A stretch of 64,000 nucleotides of DNA from Urechidicola croceus (GCA_905181865.1 CAJIZG010000003.1:186001-250000), one strand, 5' to 3'. Counted from the stretch's first letter, positions 18,136-27,758 are shown. Program-made: numbers and translations. Notes: a model not told the origin generated them from the sequence alone.

Positions 18136-18672
18136 TCCTAAAATTTTAATTCCTACGTAATATTTCGATGGTCCTCGCTATTCAACCCTTGATTGGGTCT
18201 TAATCTTTTTAGCATGCCCAGACCAAATGTAAGATTTGTATTTTGAACTTTTTAAGTTATTCTGGATTCTTAGAATTTACGACTCCTTATTTCTTGTTTT
18301 TTCTTGATTAAATTCTAATAAAGAAAGACAAAGTATAATGAGGATAGGTAATCGTTTCATCCTACTCATTCATTTTAAATTTGATTGAAACTTAACTGCT
18401 AAAAGGTCTGTTTTCTGACCAGCGAATTTTACAGTTTGAAAAAAAGACATATTCTCTTTTTGATGTTGGTGTGCTTCCTAATAATGTTTTCATAATACTT
18501 TGTTTTTAATTACAGGCCAAATGTCTACCAAAAGCCACGGTTTAAAAATTGTTAAGTGCTGAATTGTTAAAATTTAAGGATGGATTGTAGATAATTATAA
18601 TAAACCAATCAACTGCCATTCAGAATCTAAAGAAAACCCTACAGAAATTAGACCAAATATATAAGTAAACCG
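18136..18672. other. 537-bp gap upstream of the kinase operon and PPIase gene
   Basis: No gene that I can firmly support. On the minus strand two short ORFs are visible: 18277-18360 (27 residues, signal-peptide-like MKRLPILIILCLSLLEFNQ) and 18392-18493 (33 residues, MKTLLGSTPTSKREYVFFSN). Both may be remnants or tiny peptides. The inverted repeat GGTC-TGTTTTCT-GACC lies near 18405. Confidence 0.3.
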
Positions 18673-18680
18673 TACCTTTG
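18673..18680 (+). promoter_or_regulatory. Bacteroidota -7 box for the PPIase gene
   Basis: TACCTTTG, exact TAnnTTTG, 24 bp before the ATG at 18705. Confidence 0.55.
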
Positions 18681-18704
18681 CAGTCTCAATAAAAAAAATA
18701 GAAA

Positions 18705-19637
18705 ATGAATAACGGTTTATACGCTAAATTCAACACTTCAAAAGGAGTGATTTTAGTTAATTTAGAGTTTGAAAAAACTCCAGGCACAGTAGGTAACTTT
18801 GTAGCACTTACAGAAGGTAACATGGAAAATGAGGTAAAGCCTCAAGGAGCACCATATTATGATGGTTTAAAATTTCACCGAGTGATTACAGATTTCATGA
18901 TACAAGGTGGTTGCCCACAAGGATCTGGAACTGGAAATCCAGGATATAGTTTTGATGACGAATTTCATCCAGATTTAAAGCATGACAAGCCAGGTATTTT
19001 ATCAATGGCCAATTCTGGTCCTGCGACGAATGGAAGTCAATTTTTTATAACACACGTTGAAACTCCTTGGTTAGACAACAAACATTCTATTTTTGGAAAT
19101 GTTATTGAAGGTCAAGAAGTTGTTGATACCGTGGCTCAAGGTGATTCTTTAGATACTATTGAAATTGTAAGAGTTGGTGAAGCGGCTGAAAAATTTAATG
19201 CGATTGAAGCTTTTAGAACATTTGAAGGTGCTCGTGAAGCTAATATTGCAAAAGAATTAAAAGTACAACAAGAAGTGATGGAAGCTGCAGCAGTAGGATT
19301 TAATACTACTGACAGTGGATTGCGTTATAAAATCCTTCAAAATGGAAACGGCAAACAGGCTACAAAAGGAGCCATGGTATCTGTGCATTATAAAGGACAA
19401 TTATTAGATGGAACTGTATTTGATTCATCTTACAAAAGAAAAGAGCCTATCGATTTTAACGTTGGTGTAGGTCAGGTAATTTCTGGATGGGACGAAGGAA
19501 TTCAATTATTAAAAGTGGGTGATAAAGCTCGTTTTGTAGTTCCATCAAACTTAGCCTATGGAAGCAGCGGTGCTGGAGGTGCAATTCCACCAGACGCTAT
19601 TTTAATATTCGATGTAGAATTAATGGATGTAAAATAA
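18705..19637 (+). CDS. Dual-family peptidyl-prolyl isomerase (cyclophilin-FKBP)
   Basis: A 310-residue fusion. Residues 1 to about 150 are a cyclophilin (KFHRVITDFMIQGGCPQGSG, NSGPATNGSQFFITH, WLDNKHSIFGNVIEG). About 200-310 are an FKBP domain (GAMVSVHYKGQLLDGTVFDS, GWDEGIQLLKVGDKARFVVP, YGSSGAGGAIPP). Both catalyse proline cis-trans isomerisation. Cyclophilin-FKBP proteins have been described from flavobacteria. There is no signal peptide, so it is probably cytoplasmic. Single gene with its own -7 box and terminator. Confidence 0.93.
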   Translation: MNNGLYAKFNTSKGVILVNLEFEKTPGTVGNFVALTEGNMENEVKPQGAPYYDGLKFHRVITDFMIQGGCPQGSGTGNPGYSFDDEFHPDLKHDKPGILSMANSGPATNGSQFFITHVETPWLDNKHSIFGNVIEGQEVVDTVAQGDSLDTIEIVRVGEAAEKFNAIEAFRTFEGAREANIAKELKVQQEVMEAAAVGFNTTDSGLRYKILQNGNGKQATKGAMVSVHYKGQLLDGTVFDSSYKRKEPIDFNVGVGQVISGWDEGIQLLKVGDKARFVVPSNLAYGSSGAGGAIPPDAILIFDVELMDVK

Positions 19638-19674
19638 TTTATCGCTATCCAGCAATTAGAAAGTATTAAAAATA

Positions 19675-19725
19675 AAAAATCTTGAAACCAACTATTTAAA
19701 AAATAGGGTGTCAAGATTTTTTTTG
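19675..19725. terminator. Bidirectional terminator between PPIase and rhomboid genes
   Basis: AAAAATCTTGA (19675-19685) pairs with TCAAGATTTTT (19711-19721), followed by further T on the plus strand and preceded by A on the left. It serves both convergent genes. Confidence 0.75.
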
Positions 19726-19744
19726 TTTTAGTATATCCTGAGCA

Positions 19745-20398
19745 CTAAACTAGTTTCTTCGCAAATACAAAAAGTAAAATTATAGGTATCCCCAAAATAA
19801 GAACCATTCTAAAATTTGTATCTATAACACTTGGTACTAATACCAAGGTTAAAACAAAACCGGCAATGGCTCCACCTAAATGGGCGCTATGACCTATATT
19901 CCCTATTCCTTTTTTCATTCCATAGACTGAATAAATCAAATATCCTAATCCGAAAACATATCCAGGTATATCAAAAAATGGTAAAAGTATAAATCCTAAT
20001 TTCATTTCTGGGTATAACATAATTCCGGCATAAATAATTCCCATAACCGCGCCTGAAGCACCAACGGCACTATAATATAAGTTGTCTTTGTGAAATACAT
20101 ACGCCAACCAGTTACCAACCAATAAACTCACAAAATATAGTATCAGAAAAAAAGGTACACCTACCCTATCTATTACGCTGTCAGCAAAAAAATAAAGGGT
20201 CAGCATATTAAATATTAGATGTGACATATCTACATGTAAAAACCCCGAACTCAACAAACGTATATATTCACCCTGTTTTACAGCACCAACTTGAAATTTA
20301 TATTTGTTAAAAAAAGAAAGGTCCTTAAATCCTTTGTAGGAGAGCAGTCCATTCGCTGCAAGTATCAATAAAATAATGGGATTTATATCTGGATTCAT
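19745..20398 (-). CDS. Rhomboid family intramembrane serine protease
   Basis: A 217-residue six-helix membrane protein. The catalytic Ser lies in GASGAVMGIIYAG and the catalytic His in GHSAHLGGAIAGF; HVDMSHLIFNM is the conserved segment of an early helix. It cleaves transmembrane substrates within the bilayer; substrates are unknown. It is divergent from the LpxL-like gene and has a -7 box 19 bp upstream. Confidence 0.92.
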   Translation of the reverse strand: MNPDINPIILLILAANGLLSYKGFKDLSFFNKYKFQVGAVKQGEYIRLLSSGFLHVDMSHLIFNMLTLYFFADSVIDRVGVPFFLILYFVSLLVGNWLAYVFHKDNLYYSAVGASGAVMGIIYAGIMLYPEMKLGFILLPFFDIPGYVFGLGYLIYSVYGMKKGIGNIGHSAHLGGAIAGFVLTLVLVPSVIDTNFRMVLILGIPIILLFVFAKKLV

Positions 20399-20417
20399 TT
20401 TTGTGTTTTTATGTTCT

Positions 20418-20425
20418 CAAAGATA
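20418..20425 (-). promoter_or_regulatory. Bacteroidota -7 box for the rhomboid gene
   Basis: TATCTTTG on the minus strand, exact TAnnTTTG, 19 bp before the ATG. Confidence 0.55.
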
Positions 20426-20436
20426 AAATTATATCC

Positions 20437-20444
20437 GATATTTG
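20437..20444 (+). promoter_or_regulatory. Near-consensus -7 box for the LpxL-like gene
   Basis: GATATTTG, one mismatch to TAnnTTTG, 12 bp before the ATG at 20457. Confidence 0.35.
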
Positions 20445-20456
20445 TAGCCTTTTATA

Positions 20457-21368
20457 ATGCAATTACTCACCTACATACTCCTTTTTCCAATACTTTGGTT
20501 AATTTCTTTATTACCATTTGGAATATTGTATCTTATATCAGATATTGTCTCTTTTATAATCTTTCATTTTATAGGATATCGAAAAAAAATTGTTCTAGAT
20601 AATTTAAAACTTGCTTTTCCAGAAAAATCGACTAAAGAGTTACTTAAAATTAGACGTCAATTTTTTACTCATTTCACAGATGTATTTATGGAAATGATTA
20701 AGTCAATTACCATTAGTGAGAAAAATGTACATAAACATTTTATATTTGAAGATCTTGATGTTATTCATACCTTAGGTGAAAAAGGTAAAAGCGTAATACT
20801 CGTTGGAAGTCATTATGCAAACTGGGAATGGATGGTTTCTATGAACAATTTAATAGAACATCAGGCCTTTGCTGTTGGAGCACCCATTGGAAATAAATAT
20901 TTTGACAAAATGATGTTAAAATATAGAACTAAATATGGAGGTAATTTTGTAAAACCAAGTAGGGCAAGAAGAACCTATGTGAAAAATGCCGAAAACGGTG
21001 TACTTGCCTTAAATGCATTAGTTAGCGATCAATCTCCCCAATTGAGAAAAACCAATTATTGGGCTAAATTTTTAAATATTAAAGTCCCTGTGCATGTGGG
21101 TGCGGAACAAATTGCCAAGTCGCTAAACCAATCCATAGTTTTCTATGAAGTGAAAAAAGTTAAACGAGGATATTACACATGTACTTTTAGATTACTCGCA
21201 GAAAACCCAAGGGAATACCCTGATTATCAAATTACAGATATATTTTTAAGAGAAGTTGAAAAACAAATAAAAACAGCCCCACAATATTATTTCTGGACAC
21301 ATAAGCGCTTTAAGCATAAAGATCGATTTGAGGAGTTTATTAAAAATAAACCTGACTACCAGTTCTAA
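20457..21368 (+). CDS. LpxL/HtrB-like lipid A acyltransferase
   Basis: A 303-residue lysophospholipid acyltransferase-family protein. An N-terminal membrane anchor (YILLFPILWLISLLPFGILY) precedes the H-x4-E catalytic motif in GSHYANWEWM; SDQSPQ and a C-terminal YYFWTHKRFKHK are typical of lauroyl acyltransferases. It adds a secondary acyl chain to lipid A at the inner membrane. Single gene between rhomboid and glmM, convergent with glmM. The exact acyl specificity cannot be read from sequence. Confidence 0.88.
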   Translation: MQLLTYILLFPILWLISLLPFGILYLISDIVSFIIFHFIGYRKKIVLDNLKLAFPEKSTKELLKIRRQFFTHFTDVFMEMIKSITISEKNVHKHFIFEDLDVIHTLGEKGKSVILVGSHYANWEWMVSMNNLIEHQAFAVGAPIGNKYFDKMMLKYRTKYGGNFVKPSRARRTYVKNAENGVLALNALVSDQSPQLRKTNYWAKFLNIKVPVHVGAEQIAKSLNQSIVFYEVKKVKRGYYTCTFRLLAENPREYPDYQITDIFLREVEKQIKTAPQYYFWTHKRFKHKDRFEEFIKNKPDYQF

Positions 21369-21422
21369 ATCTTCTTATAAAAAAGGAGAAACTTATCAAT
21401 AAGTACTAAAAAAGTTATTTTA

Positions 21423-22811
21423 CTACTTTATAATTTCCCTTATTTCCGAAATAATACGTTGCGCTAGGTTATCTGCATTCTCTTGAGAAGTGCTTTCTGT
21501 ATAAATTCTAATAATTGGTTCCGTATTCGATTTTCTTAAATGTACCCATTCTGTATCAAAATCTACCTTTACTCCATCAATAGTAGAAATATCTTCATTT
21601 TGATATTTTTCAGCCATTAATTCTAAAATAGTATCTACATCAATTCGAGGGGTTAACTGAATTTTATTCTTACTCATAAAATAACTTGGATAACTCTCTC
21701 TTAATTCTTTACAGGACAAGTTACCCTTCGCCATATGCGATAAAAACAAAGCCACTCCTACTAGCGAGTCTCTTCCATAATGTGAGTCCGGATAAATAAT
21801 ACCTCCATTTCCTTCACCTCCAATGATTGCGCGTGTATCTTTCATCAACTGGACAACATTTACCTCTCCTACCGCACTTGCAGTATATTGACCTCCATAC
21901 TTTTGAGTTACATCTCTTAAAGCTCTCGAAGAAGACAAATTAGAAACTGTATTTCCGCCCTTTTTAGACAAAACATAATCAGCACATGCAACCAATGTAT
22001 ATTCTTCACCAAACATAGATCCGTCTTCACAAACTAACGCAAGTCTATCTACATCTGGATCTACAACAATTCCAAAATCTGCTTTTTCTTTCACTACCAA
22101 TTTAGAAATTTCACCTAAATGCTCCTTTAAAGGTTCTGGATTGTGAGGGAAATCACCATTTGGCTCACAATATAATTTCACGCATTCCACACCTAACGCC
22201 TGCAACAAAGCAGGAATAAAAATCCCTCCCGTTGAATTTACAGCATCTAATACCACTCTAAAGTTCGCCTTTTTAATAGCAGCAACATCAACCAATTCTA
22301 AATTTAGAACTTCCTCAATATGCTTTTGAACATAGTCTCTATTCTTTGAATACACGCCAAGATCATCCACTTCTGAAAATTCAATAGTGTCACTTTCCGC
22401 AAGTTCTAATATCTTTTGACCTTCGATACTATTCAAGAATTCTCCTTTTTCGTTTAATAATTTCAACGCATTCCATTGCTTTGGATTGTGAGAAGCCGTC
22501 AAAATAATCCCACCATCAGCACTTTCAAGTGTCACTGCCACTTCTACTGTTGGCGTAGTTGACAATCCTAAATCTACTACATCAATCCCAAGTCCAACCA
22601 AAGTATTAGCCACCAAAGAACTAATCATTTTTCCAGAGGTTCGAGCATCACGCCCTATAACCACCGTTAACCGTTCCTTTTCTGCATTTCGCTGTATCAA
22701 CCAACTTCCGTATGCTGCTGCAAATTTAACTGTGTCAATTGGAGTTAAATTGTCACCTAAAGTTCCACCAATAGTCCCACGAATTCCTGAAATAGATTTA
22801 ATTAATGCCAT
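21423..22811 (-). CDS. glmM: Phosphoglucosamine mutase (phosphohexomutase)
   Basis: A 462-residue alpha-D-phosphohexomutase. The active-site Ser lies in ILTASHNPKQWNALKL, the metal-binding loop is VVDPDVDRLALV, the sugar-binding loop is GEGNGGIIYPDSHYGRDS and the phosphate-binding end is LRKSNTEPIIRIYTES. GlmM converts glucosamine-6-phosphate to the 1-phosphate for peptidoglycan and lipid A. Bacteroidota enzymes of this type are usually named GlmM, although phosphomannomutase activity is hard to exclude. Confidence 0.88.
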   Translation of the reverse strand: MALIKSISGIRGTIGGTLGDNLTPIDTVKFAAAYGSWLIQRNAEKERLTVVIGRDARTSGKMISSLVANTLVGLGIDVVDLGLSTTPTVEVAVTLESADGGIILTASHNPKQWNALKLLNEKGEFLNSIEGQKILELAESDTIEFSEVDDLGVYSKNRDYVQKHIEEVLNLELVDVAAIKKANFRVVLDAVNSTGGIFIPALLQALGVECVKLYCEPNGDFPHNPEPLKEHLGEISKLVVKEKADFGIVVDPDVDRLALVCEDGSMFGEEYTLVACADYVLSKKGGNTVSNLSSSRALRDVTQKYGGQYTASAVGEVNVVQLMKDTRAIIGGEGNGGIIYPDSHYGRDSLVGVALFLSHMAKGNLSCKELRESYPSYFMSKNKIQLTPRIDVDTILELMAEKYQNEDISTIDGVKVDFDTEWVHLRKSNTEPIIRIYTESTSQENADNLAQRIISEIREIIK

Positions 22812-22829
22812 CTGCTTTTTTTAGAGCAA

Positions 22830-22837
22830 CAAAGATA
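22830..22837 (-). promoter_or_regulatory. Bacteroidota -7 box for glmM
   Basis: TATCTTTG on the minus strand, exact TAnnTTTG, 18 bp before the ATG. Confidence 0.55.
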
Positions 22838-22958
22838 CTTTTTTGATTATTTTTAATTGATAATATTTTGAATAAAATCTTAAATAAAAAAACTGTCGCA
22901 AATGTGTTTTCTAAACATGCTATGACGTTTATATCTTGGCGTTTGTTACTCTATCATT

Positions 22959-23334
22959 TTTCGGAGGTTCATGGTTGATAAAAGAGATCCTTATATCATT
23001 ACCCAAGTATTGGATGGAATTGCAGGAGCCAGAATCCTTTATTTAATTATTACCGGAAATGGAGTTTTGATTGGATATTTTGAAACAAACAGTTACGGAG
23101 AAGATTCTCCCGGAGATCATAGTCCGCAAATTAGCCATTGGCTTCGGTTTGACTTTAATTCATTGAATTAGTATCTCTGTAACGAACACATCTATAATTC
23201 TTGCACGGAGTATGAGTCAGGCTTTATTTGTTCATGATTGGGCAACAGAACAATTATGGGTATTTTGTATAGGCCAAATTATAGGCGCAATTATTGCTGG
23301 TGTAGTATACAAATCGCTTTCACCAGAAGAATAA
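22959..23334 (+). pseudogene. aqpZ: Aquaporin Z pseudogene (remnant)
   Basis: The 66-residue track ORF and the following 50 codons in another frame together resemble the C-terminal half of AqpZ. The first part (DPYIITQVLDGIAGARILYL, then TNSYGEDSPGDHS) matches the region after the first NPA loop. The second part (SISVTNTSIILARSMSQALF, then EQLWVFCIGQIIGAIIAGVV) matches the region around the second NPA loop, but that motif is degenerate (ILA). The N-terminal helices, the first NPA loop and about 30 central residues are missing. A non-functional water-channel relic. Confidence 0.85.
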
Positions 23335-23351
23335 ATAGCATAATACATCAT

Positions 23352-23382
23352 AAAAAAAGAAGCGAATTTCGCTCCTTTTTTT
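23352..23382 (-). terminator. Terminator after the aminopeptidase P gene
   Basis: Inverted repeat AAAAAAAGAAGCGA/TCGCTCCTTTTTTT with one mismatch and a three-base loop. It lies just past the minus-strand stop and is also usable by the plus strand. Confidence 0.7.
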
Positions 23383-23387
23383 ATACG

Positions 23388-24851
23388 TTAATCTAACTTG
23401 GGAAGACTAAAAGCATTTAATATGCTTTCATCCTTCATTAGTTCTTCTATTTCATCGGCATGTCTTGGAGCCATTCCTGAATAATTCACAGGGCCTCCTT
23501 TCGTAATTAAAATACAATCTTCAATTCTAACGGCTATCCCCCACCATTTTTTATCACACGGACTGCCTTCTGGGATATAAATTCCAGGCTCTACCGTTAT
23601 AATCATATTTTCCTTTAAAGGGCCATAATTACTTAGGTCATGTACATCCAATCCAATATGATGAGAAGTTCCGTGTGGAAAATATTTTCTTCCTTGTGCA
23701 ACGGAATCAATAATTCCTAGACTTACTAATCCTTCATTAATAATAGTTCTACCTGCCTTATCAATCTCTTTTGTAGTTGCTCCGATAACTGTTTTAGAAA
23801 TTCCCGCCTCTTGTGCTTTATAAACTAAATCATAAATAACTCTTTGCTCTTCGTTAAATGTACCATTTGCGGGTATTGTTCTTGTAACATCAGCTGTATA
23901 GCCGTGGTATTCTGCTCCCAAGTCCATCAATACCAGTTCGTTCTTAGCGGTCATCTTCGTATTCTCAATATAGTGTAAAACACAGCCATTATTTCCTGCA
24001 CCTACAATTGACGGATATCCCTCATATTCAGCGCCATATTTTTTATAAATAAATTCATGTACTCCTTGAATTTCTCTTTCAGACATACTAGGGTTTATTG
24101 CTTTCATAATTTCCGATTGCCCTATTGCTGAAATTTCACAAGCCTTTTTTAATAAAACTAATTCTTCGGTTGTTTTTACCTCCCTCAAACTTGCCATTAT
24201 AGTTGTTAATTCCTTAACATCAAATTTGGTAATCACTTCTTTTATTTTTTCGTCAACAGTCATTTCTAACGGTGCTAAACTATAAGAAATCATTGTGCTA
24301 AATTGTTCTATTAAACTATACAAATCGGCATCATCATGTTCATTATCTCGAACGTCATTGTTAAAATCTTGAAAAAGTATTCTTGAAAAAGTTGAAAAAT
24401 CAACTGGAATATCCTTGAATTGTTCTCCATTAAATACATTTTCAAAACCTAAATTTATTCCTACACCTTCAACACCCAAACGGATTCCAGTCCATTGTTC
24501 CTTAGCAGTATCCCTCTTTTGTACATAAATGATTTCATTAAAGGTTGAATCCTCCGTTTCTTGGTTTTCAGAAAATACGAGCAATACTGAATTTGGCTCG
24601 TTATACCCTGTTAAATAATAGAAGTTGGGGTCTTGATGGAACACATAATCTACGTCATTAGCTCTATTTCTAACAGCACCTGCAAAAAACACGGCAACAC
24701 TGCTCTCTGGTAACGATTTTCGCAACAATTCCCTTCTTCCCTTATGAAATTCTGCTTCTAAATAATCTTTTGGTAAGTCACGCTGAGCAACTAGAGAAAT
24801 TGTTAAAATACAGAATAGGCAACTTAAAACTCTTTGGAATATAGTCATCAA
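23388..24851 (-). CDS. pepP: Secreted Xaa-Pro aminopeptidase (aminopeptidase P)
   Basis: A 487-residue M24 metallopeptidase with a signal peptide (IFQRVLSCLFCILTISLVAQ). The N-terminal AMP_N domain includes YVFHQDPNFYYLTGYNEP. The catalytic domain from about 215 carries metal ligands in LMDLGAEYHGYTADVTRT, FPHGTSHHIGLDVHD, TVEPGIYIP and VRIEDCILIT. It removes N-terminal residues preceding proline, here probably in the periplasm. A -7 box lies 19 bp upstream, and it diverges from gcvT. Confidence 0.92.
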   Translation of the reverse strand: MMTIFQRVLSCLFCILTISLVAQRDLPKDYLEAEFHKGRRELLRKSLPESSVAVFFAGAVRNRANDVDYVFHQDPNFYYLTGYNEPNSVLLVFSENQETEDSTFNEIIYVQKRDTAKEQWTGIRLGVEGVGINLGFENVFNGEQFKDIPVDFSTFSRILFQDFNNDVRDNEHDDADLYSLIEQFSTMISYSLAPLEMTVDEKIKEVITKFDVKELTTIMASLREVKTTEELVLLKKACEISAIGQSEIMKAINPSMSEREIQGVHEFIYKKYGAEYEGYPSIVGAGNNGCVLHYIENTKMTAKNELVLMDLGAEYHGYTADVTRTIPANGTFNEEQRVIYDLVYKAQEAGISKTVIGATTKEIDKAGRTIINEGLVSLGIIDSVAQGRKYFPHGTSHHIGLDVHDLSNYGPLKENMIITVEPGIYIPEGSPCDKKWWGIAVRIEDCILITKGGPVNYSGMAPRHADEIEELMKDESILNAFSLPKLD

Positions 24852-24870
24852 TATAATTTTAAAATTATGT

Positions 24871-24878
24871 CAAATATA
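24871..24878 (-). promoter_or_regulatory. Bacteroidota -7 box for the aminopeptidase P gene
   Basis: TATATTTG on the minus strand, exact TAnnTTTG, 19 bp before the ATG at 24851. Confidence 0.55.
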
Positions 24879-24885
24879 ACAATTA

Positions 24886-24893
24886 TAGGTTTG
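24886..24893 (+). promoter_or_regulatory. Possible -7 box for gcvT
   Basis: TAGGTTTG, exact TAnnTTTG, 80 bp before the gcvT ATG; it would give a leader of about 75 bases. It is 7 bases from the opposite-strand box for pepP. Confidence 0.35.
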
Positions 24894-24973
24894 AATAAAA
24901 TAGTCAAATAAAGATTGTAGAAATAATATTCTTTCATATTGATTTTCTAAATTAGCACTAAATTTTATTCTAA

Positions 24974-26059
24974 ATGAAGAAAATAGCATTATCATCGATT
25001 CATGAATCCTTAGGTGCCAAAATCGTTCCTTTTGCGGGATACAATATGCCCGTACAATATGAGGGTGTGAACATTGAACATGAAACTGTAAGAACTCGTA
25101 TTGGCGTCTTTGATGTTTCTCACATGGGTGAGTTTTTAATTGAAGGGGAGAATTCCCTGGCATTGATTCAAAAGGTAACGTCAAATGATGCGTCAAAACT
25201 AGCCATTGGAGATGCTCAATACTCTTGTATGCCAAATGAAACAGGTGGTATCATAGATGATTTGATATGCTACAAAATTAAAGAGGAAACCTATTTATTG
25301 GTTGTGAACGCTTCAAACATTGATAAAGATTGGAATTGGATAGCAAAATACAATGAAGAATTTAATGCCACCATGAGAAATCTTTCAGATGCTTATTCAT
25401 TATTAGCAATACAAGGTCCTAAATCCATTGAGGCAATGCAAGCGCTAACATCGGTTGATTTAGCTTCCATACCTTTTTACAAGTTTAAAATTGGAGATTT
25501 TGCAGGAATAGAACATGTGATTATTTCAGCAACAGGATATACTGGATCTGGTGGGTTCGAAATTTATTGTAAAAACAATGAAGTAGAACAAGTTTGGAAT
25601 ACCGTTTTTGAGGCTGGTGCATCTTTCGGTATCAAACCTATCGGTTTGGCCGCTCGCGATACACTGCGATTAGAAATGGGATATTGCTTATACGGAAACG
25701 ATATTAATGATACCACCTCTCCTATCGAAGCAGGTTTAGGTTGGATCACAAAATTCACCAAAGACTTTGTGAATAGTGAATCGCTAAAAGCGCAAAAAGA
25801 AAAAGGTATTGAACGTAAGTTAGTGGCCTTTCAAATTGATGAAAAAGGAGTTCCGCGCCATGATTATCCAATTGTTGACGAAAATGAAAATGAAATTGGA
25901 ATTGTAACCTCTGGCACCATGAGTCCTTCTCTTAAAAAAGGAATTGGTTTGGGGTATGTTCCAAAACAACACGCTACAATTGGAAGTGAAATTTACATTC
26001 AAGTGCGCAAAAAAACACTAAAAGCAACTGTCGTAAAACTACCATTTTATAAGAACTAG
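24974..26059 (+). CDS. gcvT: Glycine cleavage system T protein (aminomethyltransferase)
   Basis: A 361-residue GcvT of standard length: [65 protein letters not shown] and [10 protein letters not shown] are family motifs. It transfers the methylene unit from aminomethyl-lipoyl-H protein to tetrahydrofolate, releasing ammonia. No other gcv genes are nearby, which is common in Bacteroidota. An Old Yellow Enzyme gene follows after 32 bp and may be co-transcribed. Confidence 0.95.
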   Translation: MKKIALSSIHESLGAKIVPFAGYNMPVQYEGVNIEHETVRTRIGVFDVSHMGEFLIEGENSLALIQKVTSNDASKLAIGDAQYSCMPNETGGIIDDLICYKIKEETYLLVVNASNIDKDWNWIAKYNEEFNATMRNLSDAYSLLAIQGPKSIEAMQALTSVDLASIPFYKFKIGDFAGIEHVIISATGYTGSGGFEIYCKNNEVEQVWNTVFEAGASFGIKPIGLAARDTLRLEMGYCLYGNDINDTTSPIEAGLGWITKFTKDFVNSESLKAQKEKGIERKLVAFQIDEKGVPRHDYPIVDENENEIGIVTSGTMSPSLKKGIGLGYVPKQHATIGSEIYIQVRKKTLKATVVKLPFYKN

Positions 26060-26091
26060 AAACCTTGATTCTTGCTTAATAGTATTACCAA

Positions 26092-27198
26092 ATGAAAAAC
26101 TTATTGTTTACCCCTTATAGGCTCAATGGAATTGAATTAAAGAATCGATTTATAATGGCGCCGTTAACTCGCTCAAGGGCAACTTCGCCAAATGAGGTTC
26201 CAAACGCCTTAATGGCTGAATATTATGGACAGAGAACCTCTGCAGGCTTAATAATTGCAGAAGCCACACAAGTTTCACTGCAAGGAATGGGATATGCCAA
26301 TACACCTGGTATTTATTCGCAAGAACAAATTGAAGGATGGAAATTAACGACCGAAGAAGTTCACAAAAAACGAGGTAAAATATTTCTACAAATTTGGCAT
26401 TCTGGAAGGATTTCTGCTTCAAAAGTAAACGGATTACAGCCCGTTGGCCCCTCAGCCAAAATTGCGAACGACACCTCTGTATATATTTTTGACGGTGCTC
26501 CCAATGGAGATGCTACTTTTGTGCCCGTTGAAGAACCCAGAGCGCTTACTCATAAGGAAGTTAAGGAAACAATAAATGACTTTAGAACTGCTGCAAAAAA
26601 CGCCATAGAAGCGGGATTTGATGGCGTAGAAATTCATGGTGCTAATGGATATTTAGTAGATCAATTTTTAAGAAGTAATTCAAACCAAAGAACGGATGAA
26701 TATGGTGGTTCAAAAGAAAAAAGAACGCGTTTTTTAATTGAATTAGTACAAGCTATTTCCGAGGAAATCGGAAAGGAAAAATTAGGCGTACGAATGTCTC
26801 CTTTTATAAGTTTTAAAGATATGAGTGACCCTGAAATTTTGGACACGATGTTGATTGCCGCTGACAAATTAGAACAAATCGGAATTGCATATATTCATTT
26901 ATGTGAGGCAGATTGGGATGATGCTCCAATTATTCCTGCTGATTTTAGAGTTCGATTAAGAAGTACTTTTAGCAAAACTATAATAGCTACAGGAAATAAA
27001 ACCCCTGAGGAAGGTCACGAATTATTAAGTCAAGAATTAGTTGATTTAATCGGATTTGGAAGAAATTTTATTTCGAACCCAGATTACCCATTACGTGTGG
27101 AAAAAAATGCTGAAATTACTAAAATAACAGACAACCATACGTTATTTGGTGGCGGCTCTGCAAGAGGATATACAGATTATCCTTTTTTAGAAAATTAG
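26092..27198 (+). CDS. Alkene reductase (Old Yellow Enzyme family)
   Basis: A 368-residue FMN-dependent ene-reductase. It opens LLFTPYRLNGIELKNRFIMA and has APLTRSRA, QIWHSGRIS, the active-site segment GVEIHGANGYLVDQFLRS and GFGRNFISNPDYPLR near the end. It reduces activated C=C bonds of enals, enones or nitro compounds with NAD(P)H. Physiological substrate unknown. Same strand as gcvT with a 32-bp gap. Confidence 0.93.
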   Translation: MKNLLFTPYRLNGIELKNRFIMAPLTRSRATSPNEVPNALMAEYYGQRTSAGLIIAEATQVSLQGMGYANTPGIYSQEQIEGWKLTTEEVHKKRGKIFLQIWHSGRISASKVNGLQPVGPSAKIANDTSVYIFDGAPNGDATFVPVEEPRALTHKEVKETINDFRTAAKNAIEAGFDGVEIHGANGYLVDQFLRSNSNQRTDEYGGSKEKRTRFLIELVQAISEEIGKEKLGVRMSPFISFKDMSDPEILDTMLIAADKLEQIGIAYIHLCEADWDDAPIIPADFRVRLRSTFSKTIIATGNKTPEEGHELLSQELVDLIGFGRNFISNPDYPLRVEKNAEITKITDNHTLFGGGSARGYTDYPFLEN

Positions 27199-27218
27199 AA
27201 GATTTAACTCATAAAAGA

Positions 27219-27758
27219 TTAACTATACTCGGGATCTTTTCCTTTTATACCTTCGTAACCCTTTCTTAAATTAGCGATATCTGTCTTAACATCGTCCGTT
27301 AAGAAAAAGGGAGCCAATAAAGTAAACACCTTCTTTTCATAGTCTAATACTCCCCTAATTATGGGCACGTTTGCCCCTTTAGCTATATAGTAAAATCCTG
27401 TTTTCCAACTGTCTACTTTTTTACGAGTGCCTTCAGGTGACAAGGTTAAAATAAACACCTCTTTCTGATCGAATATTTCTACGATGGAATCTACCATGTT
27501 ATTACTTTTAGTTCTATCGACAGGAGTACCTCCCAAAGCCCTAAAAATAAAGCCATGCGGCCAATTAAACAAAGATTTTTTTCCTATAAAATTCGTCTTT
27601 AATCCCAATGTATTGCGCACCAATAAACCCATAGGGAAATCCACCCAATGTGTATGTGGAGCAATTATGATTACATACTTCTTAGTATTTGTAGGAAAAG
27701 TACCTTTAATTTTCCACCCTAATAAAGTACACAATATAAATCGGCTAATATCTTTCAT
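27219..27758 (-). CDS. PlsC-like 1-acyl-glycerol-3-phosphate acyltransferase
   Basis: A 179-residue short acyltransferase with the H-x4-D motif in APHTHWVDFPMG, GKKSLFNWPHGFIFRALGG and SPEGTRKKVDSWKTGFYYIA, matching the NHX4D and EGTR motifs of PlsC-like enzymes. It would acylate lysophosphatidate or a related lysolipid at the membrane. It lies between convergent OYE and divergent rmuC. It is shorter than typical PlsC (about 240 residues), as in a Bacteroidota subgroup. Confidence 0.85.
   Translation of the reverse strand: MKDISRFILCTLLGWKIKGTFPTNTKKYVIIIAPHTHWVDFPMGLLVRNTLGLKTNFIGKKSLFNWPHGFIFRALGGTPVDRTKSNNMVDSIVEIFDQKEVFILTLSPEGTRKKVDSWKTGFYYIAKGANVPIIRGVLDYEKKVFTLLAPFFLTDDVKTDIANLRKGYEGIKGKDPEYS

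Noticed and set aside
24870-25235. 121-residue minus-strand ORF over the gcvT start
   Set aside because: Antisense of conserved GcvT motifs and overlapping the pepP promoter.
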